From: Mumia xiangluensis
Lineage (GTDB): Bacteria; Actinomycetota; Actinomycetes; Propionibacteriales; Nocardioidaceae
Reading direction: 5' to 3'
DNA: 64,000 nt
Assembly: GCF_010994095.1 (NCBI RefSeq)
Contig: NZ_WJYO01000007.1
Span: 248,001 to 312,000, forward strand
Part shown: in pieces, positions 8,228-16,190 of the stretch
How positions within the stretch are numbered: position 1 is the stretch's first letter
Layout: every line of letters starts with the position of its first letter
Position numbers and translations under genes: made by a program
Notes under the pieces: generated by a model
Told to the model about the DNA's origin: nothing
The model's database searches: none
Seen by the model: the letters and a program-made list of their open reading frames with translations, nothing else

Positions 8228-9204
8228 CGGCGGTGGTGGGGGAGGTCCAGACGTTCAGGGGCCCCGTCGAGGCGTCCGACCTCGGCGTCACGCTCATCCA
8301 CGAGCACGTGTTCGTGGGGCACCCGGAGCTCGACCTGAACTTCCCCCACCCCGAGTGGGACGAGGCCGCAGCGGTCGAGTCGGCCGTTGCCGGCCTCGAC
8401 CGCCTGTTCGACCTCGGCGTACGCACAGTGGTGGACCTCACCGTGCTCGGCCTCGGTCGCGACGTGGCGCGGGTGTCGCAGGTCGCGGCTCGGTCACGGG
8501 TCCAGCTGGTCGCGTCGACCGGCTACTACACGGCGGACGTGCTGCCGCCGTACTTCCACACCCACGGCCCCGGCCTCCTGATCGACCGGCCCGACCCGCT
8601 GGTGGAGATATTCGTCGCCGACATCGAGGACGGCATCGCGGGCACCGGCGTGCGCGCGGGGATGCTCAAGGTCGTGACCGACCGCGCAGGGTTCACACCT
8701 GACGTGACACGGGTGATGACGGCGGCTGCGGTCGCGCACCAGCAGACCGGCGTCCCGATCACGACCCACACGCACGCGCCGTCGCAGAGCGGGCGCGACC
8801 AGCTCGCGTTCCTCGGTCGTCACGGGGTCGAGCCCGATCGCATCATCGTCGGGCACTGCGGCGACTCGGAGGACCTGTCGTACCTCCGCGAGCTCGCCGA
8901 CGCCGGCGCGACGCTGGGCATGGACCGCTTCGGGATGGAGCACGTGCTCGACGACGAGAGCCGCGTACGCACGGTGCTGGCGCTGCTGGACCTCGGGTAC
9001 GCCGACCGGATGGTGCTGTCGCACGACGCCGCGTTCTTCAGCCGTGTCACGCCGCCGAGCTGGCGTGCCGTGCACGTCCCGAACTGGCACATGGAGAACC
9101 TGCATCGCCGGATCGTGCCGATGCTGCGCGAAGGGGGTGCCGCCGAGGACGACCTGCACCAGATGCTTGTCGTGAACCCGGCACGGCTGCTGGCCCCGCA
9201 CTGA
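8224..9204 (+). CDS. Phosphotriesterase-family metal-dependent hydrolase (lactonase-like)
   Basis: A 326-residue amidohydrolase-fold enzyme. The complete binuclear metal set is visible: H26-x-H28 (IHEHVF), K149 (candidate carbamylated Lys in MLKVVTD), H182/H184 (TTHTHA), H211 (VGHCGD) and D268 (SHDAAF). Most relatives outside true phosphotriesterases hydrolyse lactones. Overlap with dctP (ATGA) makes it the last gene of the transporter operon, so its substrate is probably the imported compound or an ester or lactone of it, such as a quinic acid lactone (hypothesis). A repeat array and terminator follow. Confidence 0.85.
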   Translation: MTAVVGEVQTFRGPVEASDLGVTLIHEHVFVGHPELDLNFPHPEWDEAAAVESAVAGLDRLFDLGVRTVVDLTVLGLGRDVARVSQVAARSRVQLVASTGYYTADVLPPYFHTHGPGLLIDRPDPLVEIFVADIEDGIAGTGVRAGMLKVVTDRAGFTPDVTRVMTAAAVAHQQTGVPITTHTHAPSQSGRDQLAFLGRHGVEPDRIIVGHCGDSEDLSYLRELADAGATLGMDRFGMEHVLDDESRVRTVLALLDLGYADRMVLSHDAAFFSRVTPPSWRAVHVPNWHMENLHRRIVPMLREGGAAEDDLHQMLVVNPARLLAPH

Positions 9205-9209
9205 CCGCC

Positions 9210-9323
9210 CGCGAGTCACCCTTCCCGCCCCGCGAGTCACGCTCTCCGCACCGCGAGTCACGCTCTCCGCACCGCGAGTCACCCTTCCCGCAACGCGAGT
9301 CACCAGCCCGCACCGCGAGTCAC
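9210..9323. repeat. Phased array of CGCGAGTCAC, 21-bp period
   Basis: The 10-bp core CGCGAGTCAC starts at 9210, 9231, 9252, 9273, 9294 and 9314: five copies at exactly 21 bp and a last step of 20. The linkers vary (CTTCCCGC or CTCTCCGCA types). It sits between the hydrolase stop and the terminator, so it would be transcribed in the 3' UTR. The two-helical-turn spacing of a short conserved core could mark a protein-binding array. Confidence 0.85.
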
Positions 9324-9337
9324 CCAGCGCTGGTTAC

Positions 9338-9375
9338 GACCACCGAGCGACGCCTGCATCCGTCGCTCGGTGGTC
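9338..9375. terminator. Strong hairpin terminator after the TRAP operon
   Basis: Perfect 15-bp stem GACCACCGAGCGACG (9338-9352) / CGTCGCTCGGTGGTC (9361-9375) with an 8-nt loop. There is no U-tract, as is usual for actinobacterial terminators. Confidence 0.85.
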
Positions 9376-9434
9376 GGAATCGGCGCCGGGCGAGACGGTC
9401 ACGCGGTGCGACGATCCGTGGACCGCCGCATCAG

Positions 9435-9440
9435 TACTGT
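9435..9440 (+). promoter_or_regulatory. -10 hexamer, leaderless promoter
   Basis: TACTGT lies 6 nt upstream of ATG 9447, with no Shine-Dalgarno between. Confidence 0.5.
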
Positions 9441-9446
9441 TCGGCC

Positions 9447-9938
9447 ATGAAGCGCATCGTCGGCGCCCTGGTGCTCGCCGTCTCGTTCCTCGTCCTCGGC
9501 CTCGTCGGGCCCGCGTCGGCAGAGACCATCGAGGACCAGCTGGACTGCCACCCGCCGCAGTGCTACGTGCAGGACGGCGACCCGTTCGACGCGAGCTCCG
9601 ACGGCGGGGTCGGGGTGGTCCTGGCGCTCGCCCTCATCGCGGGTGTCGTCGTCCTGGGCATCACCGCCTACAAGGTGAGCATGGCCCGCGACATCGCCCG
9701 CAGGTCCGGCATGGACCCGGACAAGGCGGCGGCGATGACACTGCTGAGCGACGACGGCCTCGACGCCACGTACCTCGCGGCCAACCTGCGCGATCGGGAC
9801 CCGAGCGACGTTCAGCAGGCTGCGCCCGCGCGGACCCCGCGGGAGCGTCTGCGAGACCTCACGGAGCTGAAGGCGCAGGGACTGGTGAGCGAGGACGAGT
9901 ACGCCCAGCGCCGCGCCGCGATCCTCGACTCGATCTGA
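9447..9938 (+). CDS. Membrane-anchored SHOCT-domain protein
   Basis: A 163-residue protein of unknown function. The signal peptide (residues 1-25, ending ASAE) is followed by a short external segment with two Cys (DCHPPQC) that could pair, a transmembrane helix at about residues 55-75, and a cytoplasmic tail. The tail ends in a SHOCT-like helix pair (RERLRDLTELKAQGLVSEDEYAQRRAAIL), a small domain often found at the C-termini of bacterial membrane proteins. No operon partner is obvious. ATG 9447 fits the leaderless spacing. Confidence 0.8.
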   Translation: MKRIVGALVLAVSFLVLGLVGPASAETIEDQLDCHPPQCYVQDGDPFDASSDGGVGVVLALALIAGVVVLGITAYKVSMARDIARRSGMDPDKAAAMTLLSDDGLDATYLAANLRDRDPSDVQQAAPARTPRERLRDLTELKAQGLVSEDEYAQRRAAILDSI

Positions 9939-9994
9939 CGGGTCTCGATCCGGGCCAGCACTCCGGCCCCGACCGGCGGAGGTGGTCCGGCCGC

Positions 9995-10000
9995 TATCGT
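9995..10000 (+). promoter_or_regulatory. -10 hexamer, leaderless promoter
   Basis: TATCGT lies exactly 6 nt upstream of ATG 10007; no ribosome binding site. Confidence 0.5.
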
Positions 10001-10006
10001 GCGCCC

Positions 10007-11077
10007 ATGACTGACACGGTGCTCGTGACCGGCGGCAGCGGCTTCATCGCGAGCCACCTCGTCGCGCAGCTGCTCGACGCCGGGTACGCCGTCCGCGCGA
10101 GCGTGAGAGACCTGAGCCGCACCGACAAGGTCGACCCCCTCCGTACGCTCGCCGCGGGCCGTCGCGGCACGCTCGAGGTGTTCGAGGCGGACCTCCTCGA
10201 CGACGGCGCCTTCACGGCAGCGATGGCCGGCTGCACCCGCGTGTTCCACGTCGCGAGCCCGTTCCTGATGCCCGAGCAGATCAAGGACGGCCGTCGCGAC
10301 GTGCTCGACCCGGCGACCATCGGCACCCGCAACGTGCTCGACGCCGTCAACGCCACGCCGAGCGTCGAGCGCCTGGTGCTCACCTCCACGGTCGGGGCGA
10401 TCTTCGGCGACTACGTCGACGTGCTCGCGATGAAGGACAAGACGCTGCGCGAGGAGTACGTCAACGAGACCAGCACGCTCGAGAACAACCCGTACCACTA
10501 CGCGAAGACGCAGGCGGAGCTCCTCGCGTGGGAGGCGGCCCGTGCGCAGGACCGGTGGTCCCTCGTCTGCATCAACCCCGGTCTCGTCCTCGGCCCCTCG
10601 ATCAGCGGCCCGTCCGACTCCGGCAGCCTCTTCCTGATGAACGAGCTGATGAGCGGCTACTTCTTCTACGGGGCACCCGACTTCAGCTTCACCGTCGCCG
10701 ACGTGCGGGACGTCGCCGCCGCGCACGTCCGTGCAGCAGAGACCGACGACGCGCACGGCCGCTACATCGTGGCGCGCCCGGAGATGCTGTCGTTCCTCGA
10801 GATGGCGCGCATCATCCGGAGCCGTCACCGCCGCCGGGTCCTCATCCCACGGCACCCGGTGCCCGATGCTGCGGTGCGGGTGCTGGGGCCCCGCTTCGGC
10901 CTCACCCCGGACTACATCGCCAAGCACCTCGGCATCCGGTTCGCGGTGGACAACAGCCGCAGCGTCGCGGAGCTGGGGATCGCGTACCGGCCGGCCGAGG
11001 AGACGATCCTCGACCACTTCGACGGCTGGCTGGCGGGCCGGTCTCGAAGGCGCGAGCGCGCTTCCGCGCGGGCGTGA
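10007..11077 (+). CDS. NAD-dependent epimerase/dehydratase, dihydroflavonol-reductase-like
   Basis: A 356-residue extended short-chain dehydrogenase. The cofactor motif TGGSGFIASHLVAQLL is at residues 8-23. The active site has Ser/Thr in LVLTSTVGAIFG and the catalytic pair in YHYAKTQ. CINPGLVLGPSISG is typical of the DFR/aldehyde reductase subgroup that reduces carbonyls with NADPH. Substrate unknown. The open frame extends 149 codons upstream, but ATG 10007 begins the fold directly and has TATCGT 6 nt before it. The final codons overlap the CRP-like dyad at 11074-11087. Confidence 0.88.
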   Translation: MTDTVLVTGGSGFIASHLVAQLLDAGYAVRASVRDLSRTDKVDPLRTLAAGRRGTLEVFEADLLDDGAFTAAMAGCTRVFHVASPFLMPEQIKDGRRDVLDPATIGTRNVLDAVNATPSVERLVLTSTVGAIFGDYVDVLAMKDKTLREEYVNETSTLENNPYHYAKTQAELLAWEAARAQDRWSLVCINPGLVLGPSISGPSDSGSLFLMNELMSGYFFYGAPDFSFTVADVRDVAAAHVRAAETDDAHGRYIVARPEMLSFLEMARIIRSRHRRRVLIPRHPVPDAAVRVLGPRFGLTPDYIAKHLGIRFAVDNSRSVAELGIAYRPAEETILDHFDGWLAGRSRRRERASARA

Positions 11078-11087
11078 CGTAGGTCAC
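11074..11087. promoter_or_regulatory. CRP/FNR-type dyad upstream of globin operon
   Basis: GTGACGTAGGTCAC matches the CRP-family half-site arrangement GTGA-N6-TCAC. It covers the stop codon of the preceding gene and lies about 175 bp upstream of the truncated globin start. Confidence 0.5.
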
Positions 11088-11174
11088 ATTTCTGCCCGCC
11101 AGGACGGCGCCACGTCATTTCCGACAAAACCACACATAGCGACACAGGGTGCGCTAGCGCCCCGCGATTCGCCC

Positions 11175-11204
11175 TTGGCTGCCTGATGAAATCACTGCTA
11201 TACA
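11175..11204 (+). promoter_or_regulatory. Promoter of the globin operon
   Basis: TTGGCT (11175-11180) and TATACA (11199-11204) are separated by 18 bp, a good sigma-70-type pair about 60 nt before the globin ATG. Confidence 0.55.
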
Positions 11205-11261
11205 GGCGGCCGACGCGTGGGTCGCAAATCCGGAGTCGACCACGCAGAAGGGAGCGCCCCC

Positions 11262-11651
11262 ATGACCGAGGCCGTCGCAGCTCAGGACGAGCAGACCCCC
11301 TACGAGCGCGTGGGTGGTGGAGCCGCCGTCAAGGTCGTCGTCGACCGGTTCTACGAGCTCGTGCTCGCTGACGAGACTCTCGCCCCGTACTTCACCGACA
11401 GCGACCTAACGAACCTCAAGCGTCACCAGGTGCAGCTCATCTCGCACCTGCTCGACGGCCCGGTCTCGTACGAGGGCCGCGAGCTCCGCGACGCCCACGC
11501 CGGCCTCGCGATCACCCCCGAGGCGTACGCGCGCGTGACCGAGCACCTGGTCGGCGTTCTCGTGGACGCCGGCGTGCCGGACGACATCATCGCCTCACTC
11601 GGTGGGACGCTCGGGGCCGTCGAGCCCGAGATCGTCGCCCCGCAGAACTGA
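11262..11651 (+). CDS. glbN: Group I truncated hemoglobin
   Basis: A 129-residue heme protein of the 2-on-2 globin fold. PYERVGGGAAVKVVVDRFYELVLADETLAPYF is the family N-terminus, with the B10 Tyr in RFYELV. The proximal heme His is in LRDAHAGLAI. Group I members dioxygenate nitric oxide or bind oxygen. ATG 11262 was preferred over upstream codons because AAGGGAG lies 8 nt before it. The flavohemoglobin gene starts 5 nt after its stop, indicating one transcript for NO or redox stress. Confidence 0.92.
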   Translation: MTEAVAAQDEQTPYERVGGGAAVKVVVDRFYELVLADETLAPYFTDSDLTNLKRHQVQLISHLLDGPVSYEGRELRDAHAGLAITPEAYARVTEHLVGVLVDAGVPDDIIASLGGTLGAVEPEIVAPQN

Positions 11652-11656
11652 CCGGC

Positions 11657-12811
11657 GTGGATGCAGCAGCACTGAAGGAGAGCTGGGCGTACGTCGCGAA
11701 GAACGGTGACGACGTACCCCTGTTCTTCTACTCGCACCTGTTCCTGTCCCATCCCGACGTCCGGAGCATGTTCCCGATCTCGATGTCGGGTCAGCGCGAC
11801 AAGCTGGTGGCCGCGCTCGGCGCGGTCGTGAGCAACGTCGACCGGTTCGACACCGTCGCGCCTCTCCTCGGCCAGCTCGGCAACGACCACCGGCGCTTCC
11901 GCGCCACGCCCGACCAGTACAACGCGGTCGGCGCATCGCTGCTCGCGACGCTCCAGCACTTCCTCGGCGAGCAGTGGACCGACGAGCTCGCCGCCGACTG
12001 GGCAGCGGCGTACGGCGTGATCGCCAAGACGATGGTCCAGGGCGCCGAGGAGGCCGCCAAGACCGCCCCGTCGTGGTGGGACGCCGACGTCGTCTCCGTC
12101 GAGCGCCGCACGCTCGACGTCGCGGTGATCCAGATCCGCCCGCAGCAACCACTCCCGTACGAGCCGGGTCAGTCCGTGGCGGTCGAGGCCCCCCAGCGCG
12201 AGCGCCTGTGGCGCTACTACAGCCCCGCCAACGCTCCCCGCGAGGACGGCACGCTCGACCTGCACGTGCAGATCGTCGACGGCGGGCAGGTCAGCAGCGC
12301 GATGGTCAAGGAGCTCACGGTCGGAGACACCGTGCGCATGAGCGCACCGATCGGCACGGCCCTCACGATGGACGACCCGTCCCGCGACCTCCTGCTCATC
12401 GCCGGAGGGACCGGGCTCGCGCCCTTCAAGGCCGTGGTCGAGCAGGTCGACCGCCTGTGGCGTGCGACCGGCAAGGGCCCGAAGGTGCACCTCTTCCACG
12501 GCGCCCGGATGCCGTGGAACCTGTACGACGACGAGGCCATGAGGGCGTACGCCGAGCTTCCGTGGTTCTCGTACGACACCGTCGTCTCCGACGACGCGAG
12601 CTACCGCGGGCTCCGCGGCAACGTGGCCGAGGTTGCGGCCGCCCAGGGGGGTTGGGCAGGCTACCGCGTCATGGTGTGTGGTTCGGGAGCGATGGTCGAG
12701 GGCTCGTTGACCGACCTCGTCGCAGCCGGATTCTCCCCCGACGACATCCGCTACGAGGACTTCGGGACGAGCGGCTCACCGCCGTCCGCCGACACGGGAA
12801 GGACGGAGTGA
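11657..12811 (+). CDS. hmp: Flavohemoglobin-like nitric oxide dioxygenase
   Basis: A 384-residue cytosolic enzyme. The globin domain (1-135) has B10 Tyr (FFYSHLF), distal Gln (SGQRDKL) and proximal His (GNDHRRF), followed by DQYNAVGASLLATL. The FAD domain (140-235) has RYYSPAN, matching the RxYS flavin motif. The NAD domain (240-370) has LIAGGTGLAPFKA and VCGSGAMV. Such proteins convert NO and O2 to nitrate. It is co-transcribed with the truncated globin. GTG 11657 or ATG 11660 could be the start. Confidence 0.9.
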   Translation: MDAAALKESWAYVAKNGDDVPLFFYSHLFLSHPDVRSMFPISMSGQRDKLVAALGAVVSNVDRFDTVAPLLGQLGNDHRRFRATPDQYNAVGASLLATLQHFLGEQWTDELAADWAAAYGVIAKTMVQGAEEAAKTAPSWWDADVVSVERRTLDVAVIQIRPQQPLPYEPGQSVAVEAPQRERLWRYYSPANAPREDGTLDLHVQIVDGGQVSSAMVKELTVGDTVRMSAPIGTALTMDDPSRDLLLIAGGTGLAPFKAVVEQVDRLWRATGKGPKVHLFHGARMPWNLYDDEAMRAYAELPWFSYDTVVSDDASYRGLRGNVAEVAAAQGGWAGYRVMVCGSGAMVEGSLTDLVAAGFSPDDIRYEDFGTSGSPPSADTGRTE

Positions 12812-12815
12812 CGCC

Positions 12816-13430
12816 ATGACCACCCCCATCGACGTCAACAAGATCGCGTCCGAGATCCGCCGCGCGAGCTTCACGGTGCGCCGACGCGGGTTCGACGAGG
12901 ACGAGGTCGGCATCTTCCTGCGTGAGCTGGCGACCGCGGTGCAGCGCCTCGAGGACGAGAACGACTCCCTTCGCACCGAGCTGAAGGCGCGTGACGTCAA
13001 GAGCACCGAGCCGATCAGCGCTCAAGCGGTGATCATGTTCGCCGAGGCGCAGAAGATCGCCGACAGCCTGATCGACGAGGCGGTGTCGCACGCTCGCGAG
13101 CTCATGGTGTCGGCCCGCTCGCAGCAGCGCGACATCGTCCGCGACGCGCACGCGGCAGCGGCGGCGGCCGCAGAGAAGGCGGCCGAGACCGCCGAGCAGG
13201 TCAGGGCCGAGCAGTCCAGGTCGGCACCGGACAACGGCGACGGCTCCGGCGGCACCCGGTACGACCACCCGATCGCGGAGATCGAGTACGTCCGTACGTT
13301 CGCGAAGGTCGCCCAGATCCAGCTGCGCTCGGTGCTCGACGCGCTCACCGAGCAGGTCGACGCGCTCGGCGAGATGCCGCGGCTCGACCAGGTCGACGAG
13401 TCACGCCAGCGGCCGCGGCGCGATCGCTAG
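12816..13430 (+). CDS. DivIVA-domain coiled-coil protein
   Basis: A 204-residue protein. Residues 5-40 (VNKIASEIRRASFTVRRRGFDEDEVGIFL) are the DivIVA N-terminal membrane-curvature domain. A coiled coil follows (about 40-70), then a second helical block with SARSQQRDIVRDAHAAA. Relatives organise polar growth or septation. It starts 4 nt after the flavohemoglobin stop with a GGACGGAG ribosome site, so it may share the globin transcript; a functional link is doubtful. Confidence 0.85.
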   Translation: MTTPIDVNKIASEIRRASFTVRRRGFDEDEVGIFLRELATAVQRLEDENDSLRTELKARDVKSTEPISAQAVIMFAEAQKIADSLIDEAVSHARELMVSARSQQRDIVRDAHAAAAAAAEKAAETAEQVRAEQSRSAPDNGDGSGGTRYDHPIAEIEYVRTFAKVAQIQLRSVLDALTEQVDALGEMPRLDQVDESRQRPRRDR

Positions 13431-13541
13431 GCTCCCGTCCGGCCGCCCCGGAGTGCGCATGGCCGCCCCGGGGCGGTCGGGTGAGCGTCCAGGCGTCGGA
13501 CGCGGTCGTGCGGCGATCGAGCACGGGTTCGAGAGGCCGGG

Positions 13542-13706
13542 ATGTCCGCCGAGAGCCGGTGGTCGGACGAGCCTCTCGTGGTGCTCCCGTGCCTGGCCGA
13601 CGACGACTCGAGGCACGCCGCGCGGAGATCACCGCTGCCGCGGACTGGCAGGTCGACGCCCGCCTCTGACGCAGGAGTCGGCGCCCGGGCCGGTCAGGAG
13701 AGGTGA
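13542..13706 (+). other. Possible small ORF or gene remnant upstream of gpgS
   Basis: A 54-codon frame starting MSAESRWSDEPLVVLPCLAD, preceded by GAGAGG at good spacing. After about residue 28 the next frame reads RRAEITAAADWQVDARL and then stops, which looks more protein-like, suggesting a frameshifted remnant. I do not recognise a family. The rest of the 13431-13721 gap holds only a GC-rich palindrome (CCGCCCCGGGGCGG, 13463-13476). Confidence 0.2.
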
Positions 13707-13708
13707 AC

Positions 13709-13714
13709 TACCAT
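13709..13714 (+). promoter_or_regulatory. -10 hexamer for gpgS
   Basis: TACCAT is 7 nt upstream of the gpgS GTG, in otherwise GC-rich DNA; leaderless arrangement. Confidence 0.4.
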
Positions 13715-13721
13715 TTCGAAG

Positions 13722-14684
13722 GTGAGCCACCCAGTCGCGAACCGCCGCACGTTCGGGCGAGGTCGATGGAGCGCGGCCGAGCTCGCCGAGCGCAAGCGTC
13801 GGCAGGGTCTGCGGGTCAGCGTCGTCCTCCCCGCGCGCGACGAGGAGAAGACGATCGGCAGCATCGTCGAGCGCCTCGTCTCCGATCTGGTCGACGCCGT
13901 GCCGCTGATCGACGAGCTCGTCGTCGTCGACTCCGACTCGACGGACGCCACGTACGCCGTCGCGGCCGCGGCCGGCGCGCGGGTGCACCGCGCGTCCGAG
14001 ATCGCCCCCGAGCTCGGCAGCCGACCGGGCAAGGGCGAGGCGATGTGGAAGTCGCTGTTCGTGACCGAGGGCGACATCCTCGTCTTCATGGACGCCGACC
14101 TCGTCGAGTGGGAGACCGACTTCGTCGTCAACCTCGTCGGGCCGTTCCTCGAAGACCGGGGCATCGACCTCGTCAAGGGCTTCTACGAGCGCCCGCTGAT
14201 CCTCGGCGACGGCTCGGCCCTGGCGGCAGGGCGTGTCACCGAGCTGGTCGCCCGTCCCGTCATCGCGCTGCAGTGGCCGGAGCTGAGCGGGCTCGTCCAG
14301 CCCCTCGCGGGCGAGTGGGCCATCCGCAGATCGTGGTTCGCCGAGCTGTCGGTCCCGACGGGCTACGCAGTCGAGCTGGCAGCACTGGTCGACACCGCTG
14401 CGGCGCACGGTGCCGCGGCGATCGCCCAGGTCGATCTCGGACGCCGCGAGCACGGCCACCAGGGCCTCCACGATCTCGGTGTGATGGCTACCCAGATCCT
14501 GGCGATGGCGCGGGACCGAGCGGGCCGTGCGACCGAGCGGCCGGAGACCGTGCACCTGCGTCAGTTCGCGATCCGCGACGAGGAGCCGGTCGCGCTCGAC
14601 CGCTTCGTCCCGGTCGACGAACGCCCGCCGGCGGTGTCCGTCGCGGGGTACCGCAGCAGGGAAACCGCGGAGCACCCGTGCTGA
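13722..14684 (+). CDS. gpgS: Glucosyl-3-phosphoglycerate synthase
   Basis: A 320-residue GT-A glycosyltransferase (family GT81) that transfers glucose to 3-phosphoglycerate, the first step of glucosylglycerate or methylglucose lipopolysaccharide synthesis. Visible features are the nucleotide-binding start RVSVVLPARDEEKTIGSIV, the metal-binding DxD in FMDADLVEWE, VKGFYERPL and GVMATQIL. The GTG start lies 7 nt after TACCAT. It overlaps folP2 by 7 nt; the same pair is adjacent in mycobacteria (Rv1208/Rv1207), which supports both names. Confidence 0.92.
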   Translation: MSHPVANRRTFGRGRWSAAELAERKRRQGLRVSVVLPARDEEKTIGSIVERLVSDLVDAVPLIDELVVVDSDSTDATYAVAAAAGARVHRASEIAPELGSRPGKGEAMWKSLFVTEGDILVFMDADLVEWETDFVVNLVGPFLEDRGIDLVKGFYERPLILGDGSALAAGRVTELVARPVIALQWPELSGLVQPLAGEWAIRRSWFAELSVPTGYAVELAALVDTAAAHGAAAIAQVDLGRREHGHQGLHDLGVMATQILAMARDRAGRATERPETVHLRQFAIRDEEPVALDRFVPVDERPPAVSVAGYRSRETAEHPC

Positions 14685-15538
14685 GACTGGGGCGCCGCAC
14701 GTTCGGCGACGACGAGACGCTGATGATGGCCATCGTCAACCGGACCACCGACTCGTTCTACGACAAGGGCGCCACCTGGCAGGAGGACGCCGCGCTCGAA
14801 CGCGTCCGTGCCGTCGTCGACCAGGGCGCCGAGATCGTCGACATCGGCGGCATCAAGGCCGCTCCGGGGGTCGAGATCAGTGCCGACGAGGAGATGCGCC
14901 GCGTCGTCGACTTCGTCGCCAAGGTGCGTGCCGAGCACCCTGACCTGATCATCAGCGTGGACACCTGGCGGGCGAGCGTCGGACGCGCCGTGTGCGCGGC
15001 GGGTGCCGATCTCCTCAACGACGCGTGGGGCGGCGCGGACCCCGACCTCGCCGAGGTCGCAGCCGAGTTCGACGTCGGACTGGTCTGCACTCACGTCGGC
15101 CCGCAGCAACCGCGGACGCGGCCCCACCGCGTCGAGTACGCCGACGTGGTCGCCGACGCGATCGCGACGACGGTCGGCCTGGCGGAACGGGCGGTGAGCC
15201 TGGGCGTCGACCGCGACCGGATCCTCATCGATCCCGCCCACGACTTCGGCAAGAACACGTGGCACTCCCTGGAGGTCACGCGTCGACTCGACGAGATGGT
15301 GGCGACGGGCTGGCCGGTGCTCGTGTCGCTCTCCAACAAGGACTTCGTCGGTGAGTCGCTCGACCTGCCGGTCGGCGAGCGCCTGATGGGCACGCTCGGC
15401 GCGACGGCGATCTGCACGTGGCACGGCGCGCGGGTGTTCCGCGTCCACGAGGTCACCGAGACGCGGCAGGTCGTCGACATGGTGTCGACGATCCGCGGTG
15501 TACGCCGGCCGAGCCGCGCGGTCCGAGGGCTCGCGTGA
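14678..15538 (+). CDS. folP2: Dihydropteroate synthase paralogue, FolP2 type
   Basis: A 286-residue TIM-barrel protein of the pterin-binding family. MAIVNRTTDSFYDKG replaces the NVTPDSFSDGG box of true dihydropteroate synthase, and DIGGIKAAPG replaces DVGGESTRPG. These changes mark the FolP2 branch, whose mycobacterial member is reported to lack dihydropteroate synthase activity. Later motifs include ISVDTWRA, LNDAWGGAD and ILIDPAHDFGKN. Translationally coupled to gpgS. Its real reaction is not known. Confidence 0.85.
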   Translation: MLRLGRRTFGDDETLMMAIVNRTTDSFYDKGATWQEDAALERVRAVVDQGAEIVDIGGIKAAPGVEISADEEMRRVVDFVAKVRAEHPDLIISVDTWRASVGRAVCAAGADLLNDAWGGADPDLAEVAAEFDVGLVCTHVGPQQPRTRPHRVEYADVVADAIATTVGLAERAVSLGVDRDRILIDPAHDFGKNTWHSLEVTRRLDEMVATGWPVLVSLSNKDFVGESLDLPVGERLMGTLGATAICTWHGARVFRVHEVTETRQVVDMVSTIRGVRRPSRAVRGLA

Positions 15539-15548
15539 GGAGCGTCAG

Positions 15549-16190
15549 GTGATCGTCGCAGGAGCCGTCTGCCCCGCTCCCCCGCTGCTGCTGCCCGAGC
15601 TCGCCGGTCAGGAGGACGTCGGCCGTGAGCTGCGCGAGGTGTGCGTGCGCGCGGTCACCGACCTCCTCGCGCAGCGGCCGGACGTCGTGGTCGTCGTGAC
15701 GGTCGAGGACCCGGTGCGCTCGCCGTCGCTCCCCCAGCGGGTCGCGGAGATGCTCCTCAGCGGGGCTCTCGACGCCGTCGCGGCGGCAGACCGCCCCCGC
15801 GTCGAGCATCTCGTGGTCCCCGCCGACGCCGACACCTCGGACATCGAGAAGCTGGCCGGGCCGCTCCTCGAGCGCACCGACGACGTGGCGATCCTGGTGC
15901 TCGCCGAGGGCAGCGCGCGCCGTACCGAGAAGGCGCCCGGCCACCTCGACCCGCGTGCCTCCGCGTACGACGAGGTCACCCGTGCCGCCCTCGAGACACC
16001 CGATCCGGCGGCGCTGCTGGCCCAGGACGTCGAGCTCGCGGACGCGCTGCTCGCTGCCGGCCACCGAGCGCTCGTCCTGCTCGCTGCGGCGACCCAGTCC
16101 GCTGCGCCGTCACCCGTCGGAGACCTCCGTTGGGCCGACGACCCCTTCGGGGTCATGTACTTCGTGGTGGTGTGGTCGTGCGCATCCTGA
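15549..16190 (+). CDS. Class III extradiol dioxygenase-like (LigB superfamily) protein of unknown role
   Basis: A 213-residue protein starting MIVAGAVCPAPPLLLPELAG, a form found in actinobacterial proteins related to the LigB fold. It lacks the clear His pair of active extradiol enzymes, so catalysis is doubtful. GTG 15549 was chosen because GAGGAG lies about 8 nt upstream and the fold begins there. The 3' end overlaps the reductase gene by 13 nt. Function not recognised. Confidence 0.65.
   Translation: MIVAGAVCPAPPLLLPELAGQEDVGRELREVCVRAVTDLLAQRPDVVVVVTVEDPVRSPSLPQRVAEMLLSGALDAVAAADRPRVEHLVVPADADTSDIEKLAGPLLERTDDVAILVLAEGSARRTEKAPGHLDPRASAYDEVTRAALETPDPAALLAQDVELADALLAAGHRALVLLAAATQSAAPSPVGDLRWADDPFGVMYFVVVWSCAS

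Noticed and set aside
9210-9323. CRISPR array or coding repeat
   Set aside because: The linkers are only 11 bp and similar to each other; reading frames through it arise from the 21-bp unit and lead nowhere.
13463-13476. Terminator at CCGCCCCGGGGCGG
   Set aside because: Perfectly self-complementary with no loop and no gene end close by; too short for confident termination.
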